NCBI GenBank assembly: GCA_902797925.1
Contig: CADBUT010000189.1
Coordinates: 1-8,934 of the forward strand
Length of the DNA stretch: 8,934 nt
Direction: 5' to 3'
DNA from: an uncultured Spirochaetaceae bacterium
GTDB taxonomy: Bacteria; Spirochaetota; Spirochaetia; Treponematales; Treponemataceae
Part shown: positions 1 to 6,051 of the stretch, piece by piece
How the letters are laid out: each line of letters opens with the position of its first letter
Position numbering within the stretch: position 1 is the stretch's first letter
The notes under the pieces: generated by a model
Told to the model about the DNA's origin: nothing
Databases searched by the model: none
What the model saw: the letters and a program-made list of their open reading frames with translations, nothing else
Translations under genes and position numbers: made by a program

Positions 1-51
1 AGCGTCAAGCCGTTTGCGGCGCGCATTTCAAAGCCTAAACTGAAAGTTTAA
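1..51 (+). CDS. possible 3' end of an upstream gene (partial)
   Basis: Frame 1 is open from the window edge and would encode [16 protein letters not shown] before a TAA stop at 49-51. The tail is short, basic and not recognisable. A weak AT-rich inverted repeat (arms 38-44 and 54-60, 7 bp) overlaps the stop and could be a poor terminator. The rival reading is a divergent minus-strand gene starting at the ATG at 26-24. It would have AGG seven bases upstream and an extended -10 (TGATATAAC on the minus strand). The sequence does not decide between them. Confidence 0.25.
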   Translation, partial: SVKPFAARISKPKLKV

Positions 52-106
52 AATTCAGTTATATCAGTTTTTCAGTCTTGCCGTTTATGCTGTTTTTAGG
101 TATTTT

Positions 107-691
107 ATGTGCATGGACGATTTGTATCAGGTTTTAGGCGTAAGCCGTACCGCATCCGCAGATGAAATCAAAAAAGCTTACCGCGAAGCAGCTTTCAAGT
201 ATCACCCTGACCGCAATGCGGGCAACGCTGAAGCCGAAGAGAAGTTCAAGAAAATCAATGCCGCATACGCCATTCTCGGCGATGAAGCAAAGCGCGCCGA
301 CTATGACCGCTTCGGCACAACGGCACAGCAGCCTTATCAGCAGACGTACAGACAATCAGCTGAAAACCCGTTCGGTTCTGGTGCAGACCCGTTTGAAGAA
401 ATGTTCAGGCGCGCATGGCAAGAACAGAACGAGCATGATGCCAGCCGCAGAAGCTATACATACACATATTACGGAAACAACCGCCCGAAGCGTAACGCAA
501 ACAAACCGACCAAGCGCGAAGCACTGTCGCTGCTTTTGAGGAATGTTCTTACAACCATTCTGGGTTTATTCCTTTGTGCAAACTTTATGTTCTCTATATT
601 TGGAATAATTATGCTTATCAGTGGAATTTCTGGAATTGTCCGTGCCATGCAGTATCTTCTCACCGCAGGCAACGAAAACAATGGAAACTAA
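107..691 (+). CDS. J-domain (DnaJ-like, class C) protein with hydrophobic C-terminal anchor
   Basis: A co-chaperone expected to stimulate the ATPase of an Hsp70 (DnaK). Residues 4-70 form a full J domain: the [10 protein letters not shown] start, the HPD signature at 33-35, and the helix III/IV run ending in ADYDRFGT. Next comes a Gln/Tyr- and Phe-rich linker (about 71-130) and a basic stretch ([13 protein letters not shown]). Residues about 142-180 are strongly hydrophobic, one long or two short membrane segments. There is no CxxCxGxG zinc domain and no C-terminal substrate-binding domain, so this is not canonical DnaJ, which is about twice as long. It is better seen as a class C J-protein that brings DnaK to the membrane, which is inference. 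ATG 107 was chosen because AGG lies 6 bases upstream; ATG 113 (MDDLYQ) is the alternative. The gene ends 3 bases from the stop of convergent infA. Confidence 0.9.
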   Translation: MCMDDLYQVLGVSRTASADEIKKAYREAAFKYHPDRNAGNAEAEEKFKKINAAYAILGDEAKRADYDRFGTTAQQPYQQTYRQSAENPFGSGADPFEEMFRRAWQEQNEHDASRRSYTYTYYGNNRPKRNANKPTKREALSLLLRNVLTTILGLFLCANFMFSIFGIIMLISGISGIVRAMQYLLTAGNENNGN

Positions 692-694
692 GGC

Positions 695-913
695 TTAGCG
701 TTCGCGGAAAATAATTCTACCGCGGTTTAAGTCATAAGGAGAGAGAGCAACACGGATACTGTCACCTGGAACAATACGGATGTAATGCTTACGCATTTTT
801 CCTGAAAGATAGGCAAGAATTTCGTGTCCATTCTGCAATTCAACTTTAAACATTGTGTTTGGCAGAGCTTCTTTTACAATGCCTTCAACTTCAATAGCTT
901 CTTCTTTAGCCAC
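695..913 (-). CDS. infA: translation initiation factor IF-1
   Basis: IF-1 binds the 30S A site and works with IF-2 and IF-3 during initiation. The 72-residue product has the normal bacterial length and is a single OB-fold (S1-like) domain. Recognisable family stretches are [20 protein letters not shown] at about 10-29, [11 protein letters not shown] at 37-47, and [10 protein letters not shown] near the C-terminus. The start codon is GTG (913-911), with GGAGG four bases upstream; no ATG is available in this position. It is divergent from dksA and convergent with the J-domain gene, so it is probably transcribed alone. No clear promoter was found on this strand in the A/T-tract region upstream. 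It is not next to ribosomal protein genes here. Confidence 0.97.
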   Translation of the reverse strand: MAKEEAIEVEGIVKEALPNTMFKVELQNGHEILAYLSGKMRKHYIRIVPGDSIRVALSPYDLNRGRIIFRER

Positions 914-922
914 AAGTCCTCC

Positions 923-972
923 AAAAGTTTTGAAAAAACGTGAAAAAATATCAAAAAGTGCAAATAAAAAAA
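923..972. promoter_or_regulatory. phased A-tracts, predicted curved DNA between infA and dksA
   Basis: On the plus strand A-runs begin at 923 (A4), 933 (A6), 943 (A6) and 953 (A5), exactly 10 bp apart. AAA follows at 962 and A7 at 966-972. A-tracts repeated in phase with the helix are known to bend DNA. The last tract abuts the dksA -35 box at 973, the position of an UP element. On the minus strand the same bases form T-tracts in the infA leader or promoter. Confidence 0.6.
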
Positions 973-1001
973 TTGCTTTTTTAGCACTTCACTCTTATAA
1001 T
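973..1001 (+). promoter_or_regulatory. sigma70-type promoter of dksA
   Basis: TTGCTT (973-978), a 17-base spacer, and a consensus TATAAT (996-1001) form a strong vegetative promoter. The expected start of transcription is near 1008, giving a leader of about 38 bases before the ATG at 1046. An A7 tract lies directly upstream of the -35 box. Confidence 0.75.
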
Positions 1002-1032
1002 TCTATGAATAAATGAATAACTTTGTCAACAT

Positions 1033-1039
1033 GGGAGAG
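1033..1039 (+). promoter_or_regulatory. Shine-Dalgarno site that fixes the dksA start
   Basis: GGGAGAG lies six bases before ATG 1046. The in-frame ATG at 1013 has no such site and would sit only a few bases after the predicted transcription start, so it is rejected. Confidence 0.8.
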
Positions 1040-1045
1040 TTTAAC

Positions 1046-1402
1046 ATGGAACAAGATTTCAATTCAAAAATGAAAGAAGCTTTAATAGCTATGAAGCGGG
1101 AGATTCTCGGAACGCTCGCAACCAATAATGATGATTTTAGAAAGATAGTTGATGATATGGAATCAAAAGATGTTGTCGACATTGCCTCTGATGCCATCGA
1201 CAGCAAAATGCTTGAAACATTCGGCAGCAAAGACATGAACCGTCTGAAACTCATCGACTCTGCGCTTATGCGCATTGAGCAGGGCAAGTATGGCTTGTGC
1301 CTTAAATGCGGCAAGAAAATTCCGCAGGAAAGGCTTGAAGCAATTCCTTACGCGTTCCTCTGCATCAACTGCAAGAGCGACGACGAGCGCAAGAACCGGT
1401 AA
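1046..1402 (+). CDS. dksA: DksA/TraR family RNA polymerase-binding transcription factor
   Basis: DksA-type proteins insert a coiled coil into the RNA polymerase secondary channel and, often with ppGpp, retune rRNA and amino-acid promoters. The 118-residue product has the expected parts. Residues 1-80 are mostly helical. A DVVDIA segment (D42, D45, A47) matches the DxxDxA motif at the coiled-coil tip of E. coli DksA. A C4 zinc finger follows, C85-x2-C88 and C106-x2-C109, set in KYGLCLKCGKKI and FLCINCK. It is somewhat shorter than E. coli DksA, but the tip acidic residues and all four cysteines are kept, which favours a true DksA over a TraR-like stub. The gene has its own strong promoter and is probably monocistronic. 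It converges on the hybrid kinase across the hairpin at 1417-1451. Confidence 0.92.
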   Translation: MEQDFNSKMKEALIAMKREILGTLATNNDDFRKIVDDMESKDVVDIASDAIDSKMLETFGSKDMNRLKLIDSALMRIEQGKYGLCLKCGKKIPQERLEAIPYAFLCINCKSDDERKNR

Positions 1403-1416
1403 CAACACATGCTTTG

Positions 1417-1451
1417 TCAGGCGTGGCTGCGGACACTTGCGCTACGCCTGA
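1417..1451. terminator. hairpin between convergent dksA and hybrid kinase
   Basis: TCAGGCGT (1417-1424) pairs perfectly with ACGCCTGA (1444-1451). The stem continues inward through a G-U pair and two G-C pairs, giving 11 bp around a 13-base loop. It lies in the gap between the dksA stop (1402) and the kinase stop (1453). Neither side has a proper T-run, so it may be a bidirectional 3'-end or RNA-protecting hairpin rather than a classical intrinsic terminator. Confidence 0.5.
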
Positions 1452-1452
1452 T

Positions 1453-3528
1453 TCAGCTGTTCTCTTCCATCCAGTCTTCCGCAAGCTTGCTGAATTCATC
1501 AAAGTAAATGCCGCACTCTTCAAGGCAAATCTGGCATGTCTGCGCATTTTCTGCCCTTGCAATAAGCTCCATCTGCTTTGCAGTGTCAGAAAGCTTGTTT
1601 ATAGAGAGAGAGCCTGCGCTTCCTTTTAAGATATGCGCATATTGCTGCACGCAAAGAAAATTGTTGTTCTGAATTGCTTCAGTAATCTTTTCAAAAATGC
1701 TTACGCTCTGGCTCAAAAACTCTGTAATCATCTGCTTCGCAAGCTCTTTGTTGTTGCGCGTCGTAACAAGCATTTCGCCTATATCCCACGCAACCGGGTT
1801 ATAAGCCGTGCTGCTGATGGATACAACTGCATTAGGTTTGCCCGCACCAGAAGCCTTGTTTTTCTCTTCATCAAGCTTTTCAATCCATTTCTGAAGAAGT
1901 TCGTACACAGTCTGCTTTTTGAACGGCTTTATCAGCACATCGTTCATGCCGGCCTTGTAATATTCGTTAAAGTCTGCTTCGTCTGTGTTTGCCGTGCAAG
2001 CAATTATTGGTGTGGCAATCTTTTCAGCCCTGATTTTCTGTGTAGCTTCAACACCGCTCATAACCGGCATCTGAATATCCATGAAAATCAAATCCGCATC
2101 AGGGTTTGCGGCTGCAGCCTTATAAGCTTCTTCGCCGTTGTTGGCGCAGACGGTTTCTGCACCGAACTGCTGAAAGAAGCGGCTTATAAGCTTCTGGTTT
2201 ACAGGGTGATCTTCTGCAATTATAATCTTGTGCCCTTTAGCGATAACTTCGTATTCAGACGAAGCTTCAGTCTTTTTCTCTGAATTTGCACCGGCTGCAG
2301 TTTCTGCGGCCGGCTTTGGAACAGGCGCGGCTTCTTTTTGCGGCGCTGAAACAGGCGTGTCGTCGTCAACAGCTTCAAGCTCAAGCGTTTCTTCTGCATT
2401 TGCAATAAGCAGGTTGATAAGCTGCTTTTTCTTGATGGGCTTGTACAAATAGCCGTTAAACCATTTCAGGCGCTTCATTTTAGCATCGCGCCCCATCTGC
2501 CCTTCAGGAATGAGCAGATAAAGCTTTGAGCTGTTTATCTTTGAGTTGTTGTTTATTTCTGATGAGAGTCGCCAGCCGTCCATTACAGGCATAACCATGT
2601 CGATGAAAACCTGGCTGTATGGCTTATTGCTGTCTGCGGCTCCACATAGCATCTTGAGCGCATCGTCGCCAGAAAGCGTAAAATCAACGTCTTTGAAGCC
2701 GAGCTGTCTGAGCTTTTTCTGAAAACTTTCAGCCGCACTTATGCGGTCGTCAACAATAAGGATTTTCTCATTCTTTATTACAGAAGCGTCAAGCTCAGGT
2801 GCTTCTTCTGCCTTATCTTCGGGCAGTGAATAAGGCAGACTGAAATAAAAGATAGAGCCGCCTTCCGGGTTGTCTTTCATTCCAATATTGCCGCCCATGC
2901 GCTCTACAAACTGCTTTGAAATTGAAAGTCCCAAGCCTGTGCCGCCGTATTTTCTTGTAGTTGAAGCATCAGTCTGATAAAAGTCAGAGAACAGCTTTTT
3001 TTTGCCTTCTTCTGAAATGCCTATGCCGGTATCTTTTACAAAAAAGCTGATTGTCTTTGATTCGGGATTGGCAAACGCGCTTATTTCGATATAGCCCTGC
3101 TGTGTAAATTTGACGGCATTTTTAAGAAGATTGGTCAAAACCTGTCTTATGCGCATCGGGTCACCGATAATCTGCGTCGGCAGCATAAAATCTATGTCAG
3201 AGATAATCTCAATATTTTTGTTGTGCGCTTCAATTGCAAGCAGGTCAATTGTCTGCTCAACTAAAACAAGCGGATTATACGGAATAAACTCAAATTTGAA
3301 CTGACCGGCTTCGAGCTTGGAAAAATCGAGGAAGTCATTGACCAAAGAAAGCAGGGCTTCTGCACTGAAATGAACCTGCTGAATATACTCCAGCTGCTCC
3401 GGATCCAGTGCAGTTTCTTTCAGCATGTCGATTGTTGCAAGAATCGTCTGAATCGGCGTGCGGAATTCATGCGTAATATTTGCAAGAAACAGATTGCGGT
3501 TTGTATCTTTTGAGTTTTGATCAGGCAT
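1453..3528 (-). CDS. cytosolic hybrid histidine kinase: HisKA-HATPase-REC-REC-HPt
   Basis: A 691-residue phosphorelay kinase. HisKA has H20 in THEFRTP. HATPase (about 120-235) shows the N-box NLLKNAVKF (N133, N137), DTGIG at 166-170 and GGTGLGLS at 195-202. REC1 (about 255-378) has D260/D261, phospho-acceptor D310 and K363. A Pro/Ala/Glu-rich linker (about 380-428) precedes REC2 (about 434-548), with E439/D440, D484, T512 and K534. The C-terminal HPt (about 585-690) has H632 in AHILKGSAGSL. There is no membrane segment, PAS, GAF or HAMP domain; the phospho-histidine lies only 20 residues from the N-terminus. REC1 has LLIPEG where a receiver normally carries its switch Thr/Ser. The start ATG lies inside the end of the upstream regulator, and a TAA nine bases before it closes the frame. 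Sensing is therefore probably supplied by a partner, most simply the co-encoded regulator (inference). Confidence 0.95.
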   Translation of the reverse strand: MPDQNSKDTNRNLFLANITHEFRTPIQTILATIDMLKETALDPEQLEYIQQVHFSAEALLSLVNDFLDFSKLEAGQFKFEFIPYNPLVLVEQTIDLLAIEAHNKNIEIISDIDFMLPTQIIGDPMRIRQVLTNLLKNAVKFTQQGYIEISAFANPESKTISFFVKDTGIGISEEGKKKLFSDFYQTDASTTRKYGGTGLGLSISKQFVERMGGNIGMKDNPEGGSIFYFSLPYSLPEDKAEEAPELDASVIKNEKILIVDDRISAAESFQKKLRQLGFKDVDFTLSGDDALKMLCGAADSNKPYSQVFIDMVMPVMDGWRLSSEINNNSKINSSKLYLLIPEGQMGRDAKMKRLKWFNGYLYKPIKKKQLINLLIANAEETLELEAVDDDTPVSAPQKEAAPVPKPAAETAAGANSEKKTEASSEYEVIAKGHKIIIAEDHPVNQKLISRFFQQFGAETVCANNGEEAYKAAAANPDADLIFMDIQMPVMSGVEATQKIRAEKIATPIIACTANTDEADFNEYYKAGMNDVLIKPFKKQTVYELLQKWIEKLDEEKNKASGAGKPNAVVSISSTAYNPVAWDIGEMLVTTRNNKELAKQMITEFLSQSVSIFEKITEAIQNNNFLCVQQYAHILKGSAGSLSINKLSDTAKQMELIARAENAQTCQICLEECGIYFDEFSKLAEDWMEENS
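3521..3528 (-). other. 8-base start/stop overlap (ATGCCTGA) coupling regulator and kinase
   Basis: The kinase ATG (3528-3526) precedes the regulator TGA (3523-3521) in an 8-base overlap. The nearest GGAG lies about 20 bases upstream, too far for normal initiation, so the kinase is probably translated by ribosomes finishing the regulator. No slippery heptamer is visible. Confidence 0.7.
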
Positions 3529-4789
3529 TTCGTGTTAAACCAAGCAGCTCCTGTGCTTTCTGAACAACAGCTTCAGGCTTCAACGGCTTAATAAGGTAGC
3601 TCTTTGCACCCAAACTCAAAGCCTGAATAACAGATTCACGGTTACTCATACTTGAATAAACAATTACAACCGGCGGATATTCCAAATCTCTTAATGCCGT
3701 CAGAATATCAAAGCCGTTTAAGCCAGGCATCAGAATATCAAGAACCACAACATCATAAGACTTAGATTTTATTACGCTAAGGAAATCTGCTCCGTTCTCA
3801 AATAATTCTGAGCGTGCATTGATAACAGAAAATGCTTTCTGCAGAACAGCCCTTGTAATTGAATCATCATCAATAATTGCAACTTTGATATACATATCAA
3901 CACCGGCATCTGCTGCTGATTCGCTGCCCTGGCTGACGTCAGACCTGAAGCGCATCTGAACAGAACCTTCGTCATTTTCGTCAGTTGCTGTAAGCAAATG
4001 CATATTCGTAAGTTCAGCCATATCATAAATGTCCTGAGACTTTGGAATAACTTCGCGGATAAATGACGAAACGTCTGTTGAGGTTTCAATTCCTGCAAAT
4101 TCAGGATGACCGGCAATGAGCTGCTTTGTATATTTATCAAAAGTCAGCACTTTAACATTCTTATCTCTGATGCGCATGTCTGCAAGTATGCTGCCTAAAA
4201 GCAGCTCAAGGTTCATGCCGTCAACAAATGAAAGAGTCAAAGCAGTCATCATAAGAACAATTTTCGGAGCTGTTATATTATTTGCAGTTATCAGCTCTGA
4301 AATTCTATATCTCAACAGAGTGATTTTTTCTCTGTTCAGTCCCTGAGAAATTTCAATAAAGATAATATTGTTGTTGACGTGTGTTTCAAGAATACAAGGT
4401 GTTGTATCAATTGGAATAGCTGTTTGAAGCAGCTGACCTATTGTCTCGAAAAAAACATCAATTTTTATAGGCTTGTTAAAATATTTTATGATTCTGTATG
4501 GTGCAAGCTGGGCAATCTGACCATGCTCAAGCACCGGCCCTGAAAGAAGCACAGGAATTCTTGCAGTATTCGGATTACTGGCTTTGCGCTGAAGAAAATC
4601 GAGCAGCTCTTCAAACGGGAAAGTGGCATCAAGAATAAGCAAGTCAGGCAAAATGGTATGCATTTTTTTTGCACCATCATAATGATTCAATGCGGTTTCA
4701 ACTATAATTTTGTCTGTAACGAGCTTGTCCTTTACGTAATCTCTGAATAAAGGTGTCTCATCAATAATAAGTACTTGCTTCATAGCCAT
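3521..4789 (-). CDS. response regulator with REC, STAS-like domain and second REC
   Basis: A 422-residue protein. REC1 (about 3-120) has D10/E11, phospho-acceptor D54 in LLILDAT, S83 and K106. Residues about 131-247 read as a STAS-like fold: two strands (CILETHVNNNIIFIEISQGL), a helix, a strand (APKIVLMM), a FVDGMNLELLLGSIL segment where STAS proteins carry D-S-S-G, then a strand and helix. After an acidic, Ser/Asp-rich linker, REC2 (about 302-415) has D307-D309, D351 in VVVLDILMPG, S379 and K401. No DNA-binding or enzymatic output is present. I infer that it acts through protein contacts and is a partner of the kinase encoded in overlap. The STAS call rests on pattern matching only. The start is the ATG at 4789, with GGAG six bases upstream; a GTG at 4816 extends the frame but lacks support. 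The upstream AT-rich gap (4790-4902) holds a GATAAT box but no convincing -35. Confidence 0.9.
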   Translation of the reverse strand: MAMKQVLIIDETPLFRDYVKDKLVTDKIIVETALNHYDGAKKMHTILPDLLILDATFPFEELLDFLQRKASNPNTARIPVLLSGPVLEHGQIAQLAPYRIIKYFNKPIKIDVFFETIGQLLQTAIPIDTTPCILETHVNNNIIFIEISQGLNREKITLLRYRISELITANNITAPKIVLMMTALTLSFVDGMNLELLLGSILADMRIRDKNVKVLTFDKYTKQLIAGHPEFAGIETSTDVSSFIREVIPKSQDIYDMAELTNMHLLTATDENDEGSVQMRFRSDVSQGSESAADAGVDMYIKVAIIDDDSITRAVLQKAFSVINARSELFENGADFLSVIKSKSYDVVVLDILMPGLNGFDILTALRDLEYPPVVIVYSSMSNRESVIQALSLGAKSYLIKPLKPEAVVQKAQELLGLTRNA

Positions 4790-4902
4790 ATGATACTCCG
4801 AATTTTTCCAAGACACAAGTTTTTTGAATTTTTATCAAAATTTTCATTACATTATCGGCAAAATTCGGGATTTTACATACTTAAACGAATGAAATGGCAT
4901 CT

Positions 4903-4940
4903 CTAAAAGAAAAGCCCGCGGAGCAGTTTTTCCGCAGGCT
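4903..4940 (-). terminator. intrinsic terminator of the acyltransferase gene
   Basis: On the minus strand AGCCTGCGGA pairs with TCCGCGGGCT (10 bp with one T-G pair; arms 4940-4931 and 4922-4913) around an 8-base loop. TTTCTTTT follows directly. It lies 24 bases past the acyltransferase stop and separates this gene from the signalling operon downstream. Confidence 0.9.
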
Positions 4941-4964
4941 CTTTGCATCATTAAAACAGAAATC

Positions 4965-5861
4965 TTATCTTGTTTTTTCAGCTTCGTTATGCAGATCTTC
5001 AAGAATTTCCATAATCTTGTCAACGACAGGCTGTTTTTTGTCCTCAAGGTCTTCAGGCAGTTTTTCCTGAACGGCTTTTCTGAACGACTTACAGTCAAGC
5101 ATTTTTCCGGCTGTATAAATCATCTTGTCGTGCCAGACTTCGTCTTTTATCATGTCTGAAGGATTTTCGTCAGAAATGCGCAGACAGTTTCCGTTGATTG
5201 CAACAGGAAGCATGACATCTGAAAGGCGGATGTAAGAATCAATTTCCCTTACGCCGCGCTTTGTTTCAGGCTTGTTTTTGCGGAATCTTGTTCCAGCAGG
5301 AAAAACAAGCAGAATTTTGCCCTGCTTGCGTACATTGTCGAGTGCACGCATTGAAGCCATATTGATTTTACGGCTTCTCTGCTCTTCTCTTGCCCTTTCT
5401 TCCGGATCAGAAATAGAGGCAAGACTGCGGCTAGGATAAATGACAACACGGGAATATGCCGAAGCCCAGGCGCTTATCATCGGGTTCTCTTCGCTGAGTT
5501 TCATTCCTGCAATTGCGACAACTCTTTCCGCAATTTCCTTCAGTTCAGGAACGCCTGATTTCCTCATCAGATAGCTGAAACCCGGCAGGTCAAAATTGCT
5601 GTAATGTTCCATTAAGATAATACCGCGTTTGCCGGAATTGACTGCCGCCAGAAATTCCTTGGCATTTTCCGCACCGGCAATGCAAGAACCCGGTTTCAGG
5701 GTGTCTATCAGCATATCGTCTAAGATTTTTAAAATAACTGGATTTGCTTCCTGTAAAACATTCGTGTCATCAACAACTCTTGCTGAATGATTAAGCTTTT
5801 TCAATTCATCAAAGAGATATGCATAACATTTATCTATCGGTGTACCGTCCTGAAAATCCAT
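4965..5861 (-). CDS. glycerolipid acyltransferase-like protein (PlsC/GPAT superfamily)
   Basis: A 298-residue protein likely to transfer an acyl chain to glycerol-3-phosphate, lysophosphatidate or a related acceptor in membrane lipid synthesis. Motif I is the HX4D signature in MEHYSNFDLPG (H86, D91), the catalytic pair of this superfamily. A motif-III-like VFPAGTRFRKNKP lies at about 186-198, with A189 where PlsC usually has E (FPEGTR). No clear N-terminal membrane segment is present, unlike many PlsC proteins, and a helical region of about 80 residues precedes the HX4D block. It is therefore somewhat closer in layout to soluble glycerol-3-phosphate acyltransferases; the substrate cannot be told from sequence. 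The start is ATG 5861, with GGAGG four bases upstream; the GTG at 5879 lies before that site and is rejected. It appears monocistronic, with its own leader and terminator. Confidence 0.85.
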   Translation of the reverse strand: MDFQDGTPIDKCYAYLFDELKKLNHSARVVDDTNVLQEANPVILKILDDMLIDTLKPGSCIAGAENAKEFLAAVNSGKRGIILMEHYSNFDLPGFSYLMRKSGVPELKEIAERVVAIAGMKLSEENPMISAWASAYSRVVIYPSRSLASISDPEERAREEQRSRKINMASMRALDNVRKQGKILLVFPAGTRFRKNKPETKRGVREIDSYIRLSDVMLPVAINGNCLRISDENPSDMIKDEVWHDKMIYTAGKMLDCKSFRKAVQEKLPEDLEDKKQPVVDKIMEILEDLHNEAEKTR

Positions 5862-5874
5862 AAATCCTCCACGA

Positions 5875-5891
5875 AACACAGCGAATGTGTT
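5875..5891 (-). promoter_or_regulatory. small leader hairpin just before the acyltransferase ribosome site
   Basis: AACACA and TGTGTT form a 6-bp stem around a TTCGC loop, ending four bases before the GGAGG at 5870-5866. It could affect ribosome access, but the stem is A/T-rich and may be chance. Confidence 0.25.
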
Positions 5892-5982
5892 CCCATGCTC
5901 TAAAGCATTTTCAATTATTAGACGTGTTCGGAAACTGGTTTGAAGCTACGCTATCAATACAGTTTTCTTAACAGGTTAATTC

Positions 5983-6012
5983 AGCTTAGCGCTTATACTG
6001 ATTAAGTGTCAA
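5983..6012 (-). promoter_or_regulatory. candidate promoter of the acyltransferase gene
   Basis: A perfect TTGACA (6012-6007) is followed after 18 bases by TAAGCT (5988-5983). That hexamer is weak but keeps the T-A----T bases that matter most. It would give an unusually long leader of about 115 bases. The rest of the 5862-6051 gap holds only short hairpins; I see no strong terminator for the deacetylase gene upstream. Confidence 0.4.
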
Positions 6013-6051
6013 CGTCTTTGTTTTACAAAAAACGCAAATTTGTCAGACATT

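Noticed and set aside
1..26. Possible divergent minus-strand gene starting at ATG 26 (MRAANGLT...) with an extended -10 upstream
   Set aside because: Only eight codons are visible and the ribosome site is a bare AGG. The plus-strand reading is equally open, so it is mentioned but not annotated as a gene.
79..106. TTGCCG-N17-TATTTT as a promoter for the J-domain gene
   Set aside because: The -10 would touch the start codon, so transcription would begin inside the gene.
703..724. CGCGG/CCGCG stem as a terminator for the J-domain gene
   Set aside because: It is only 5 bp with a 12-base loop, lies in infA codons and has no T-run.
966..984. A7...T6 inverted repeat as a terminator
   Set aside because: The stem has no G-C pairs to speak of and overlaps the dksA -35 box.
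1013..1045. N-terminal extension of dksA from ATG 1013
   Set aside because: It has no ribosome site and lies about 5 bases from the predicted transcription start; GGGAGAG serves ATG 1046.
1633..2283. Plus-strand 216-residue open frame opposite the hybrid kinase
   Set aside because: It is antisense to the HPt/REC2 coding region, with no domain or supported start; it is a shadow of a real gene.
3521..3560. Programmed frameshift fusing the regulator and kinase into one long hybrid protein
   Set aside because: No slippery heptamer is seen and a TAA in the kinase frame lies nine bases before its ATG. Coupled re-initiation explains the overlap.
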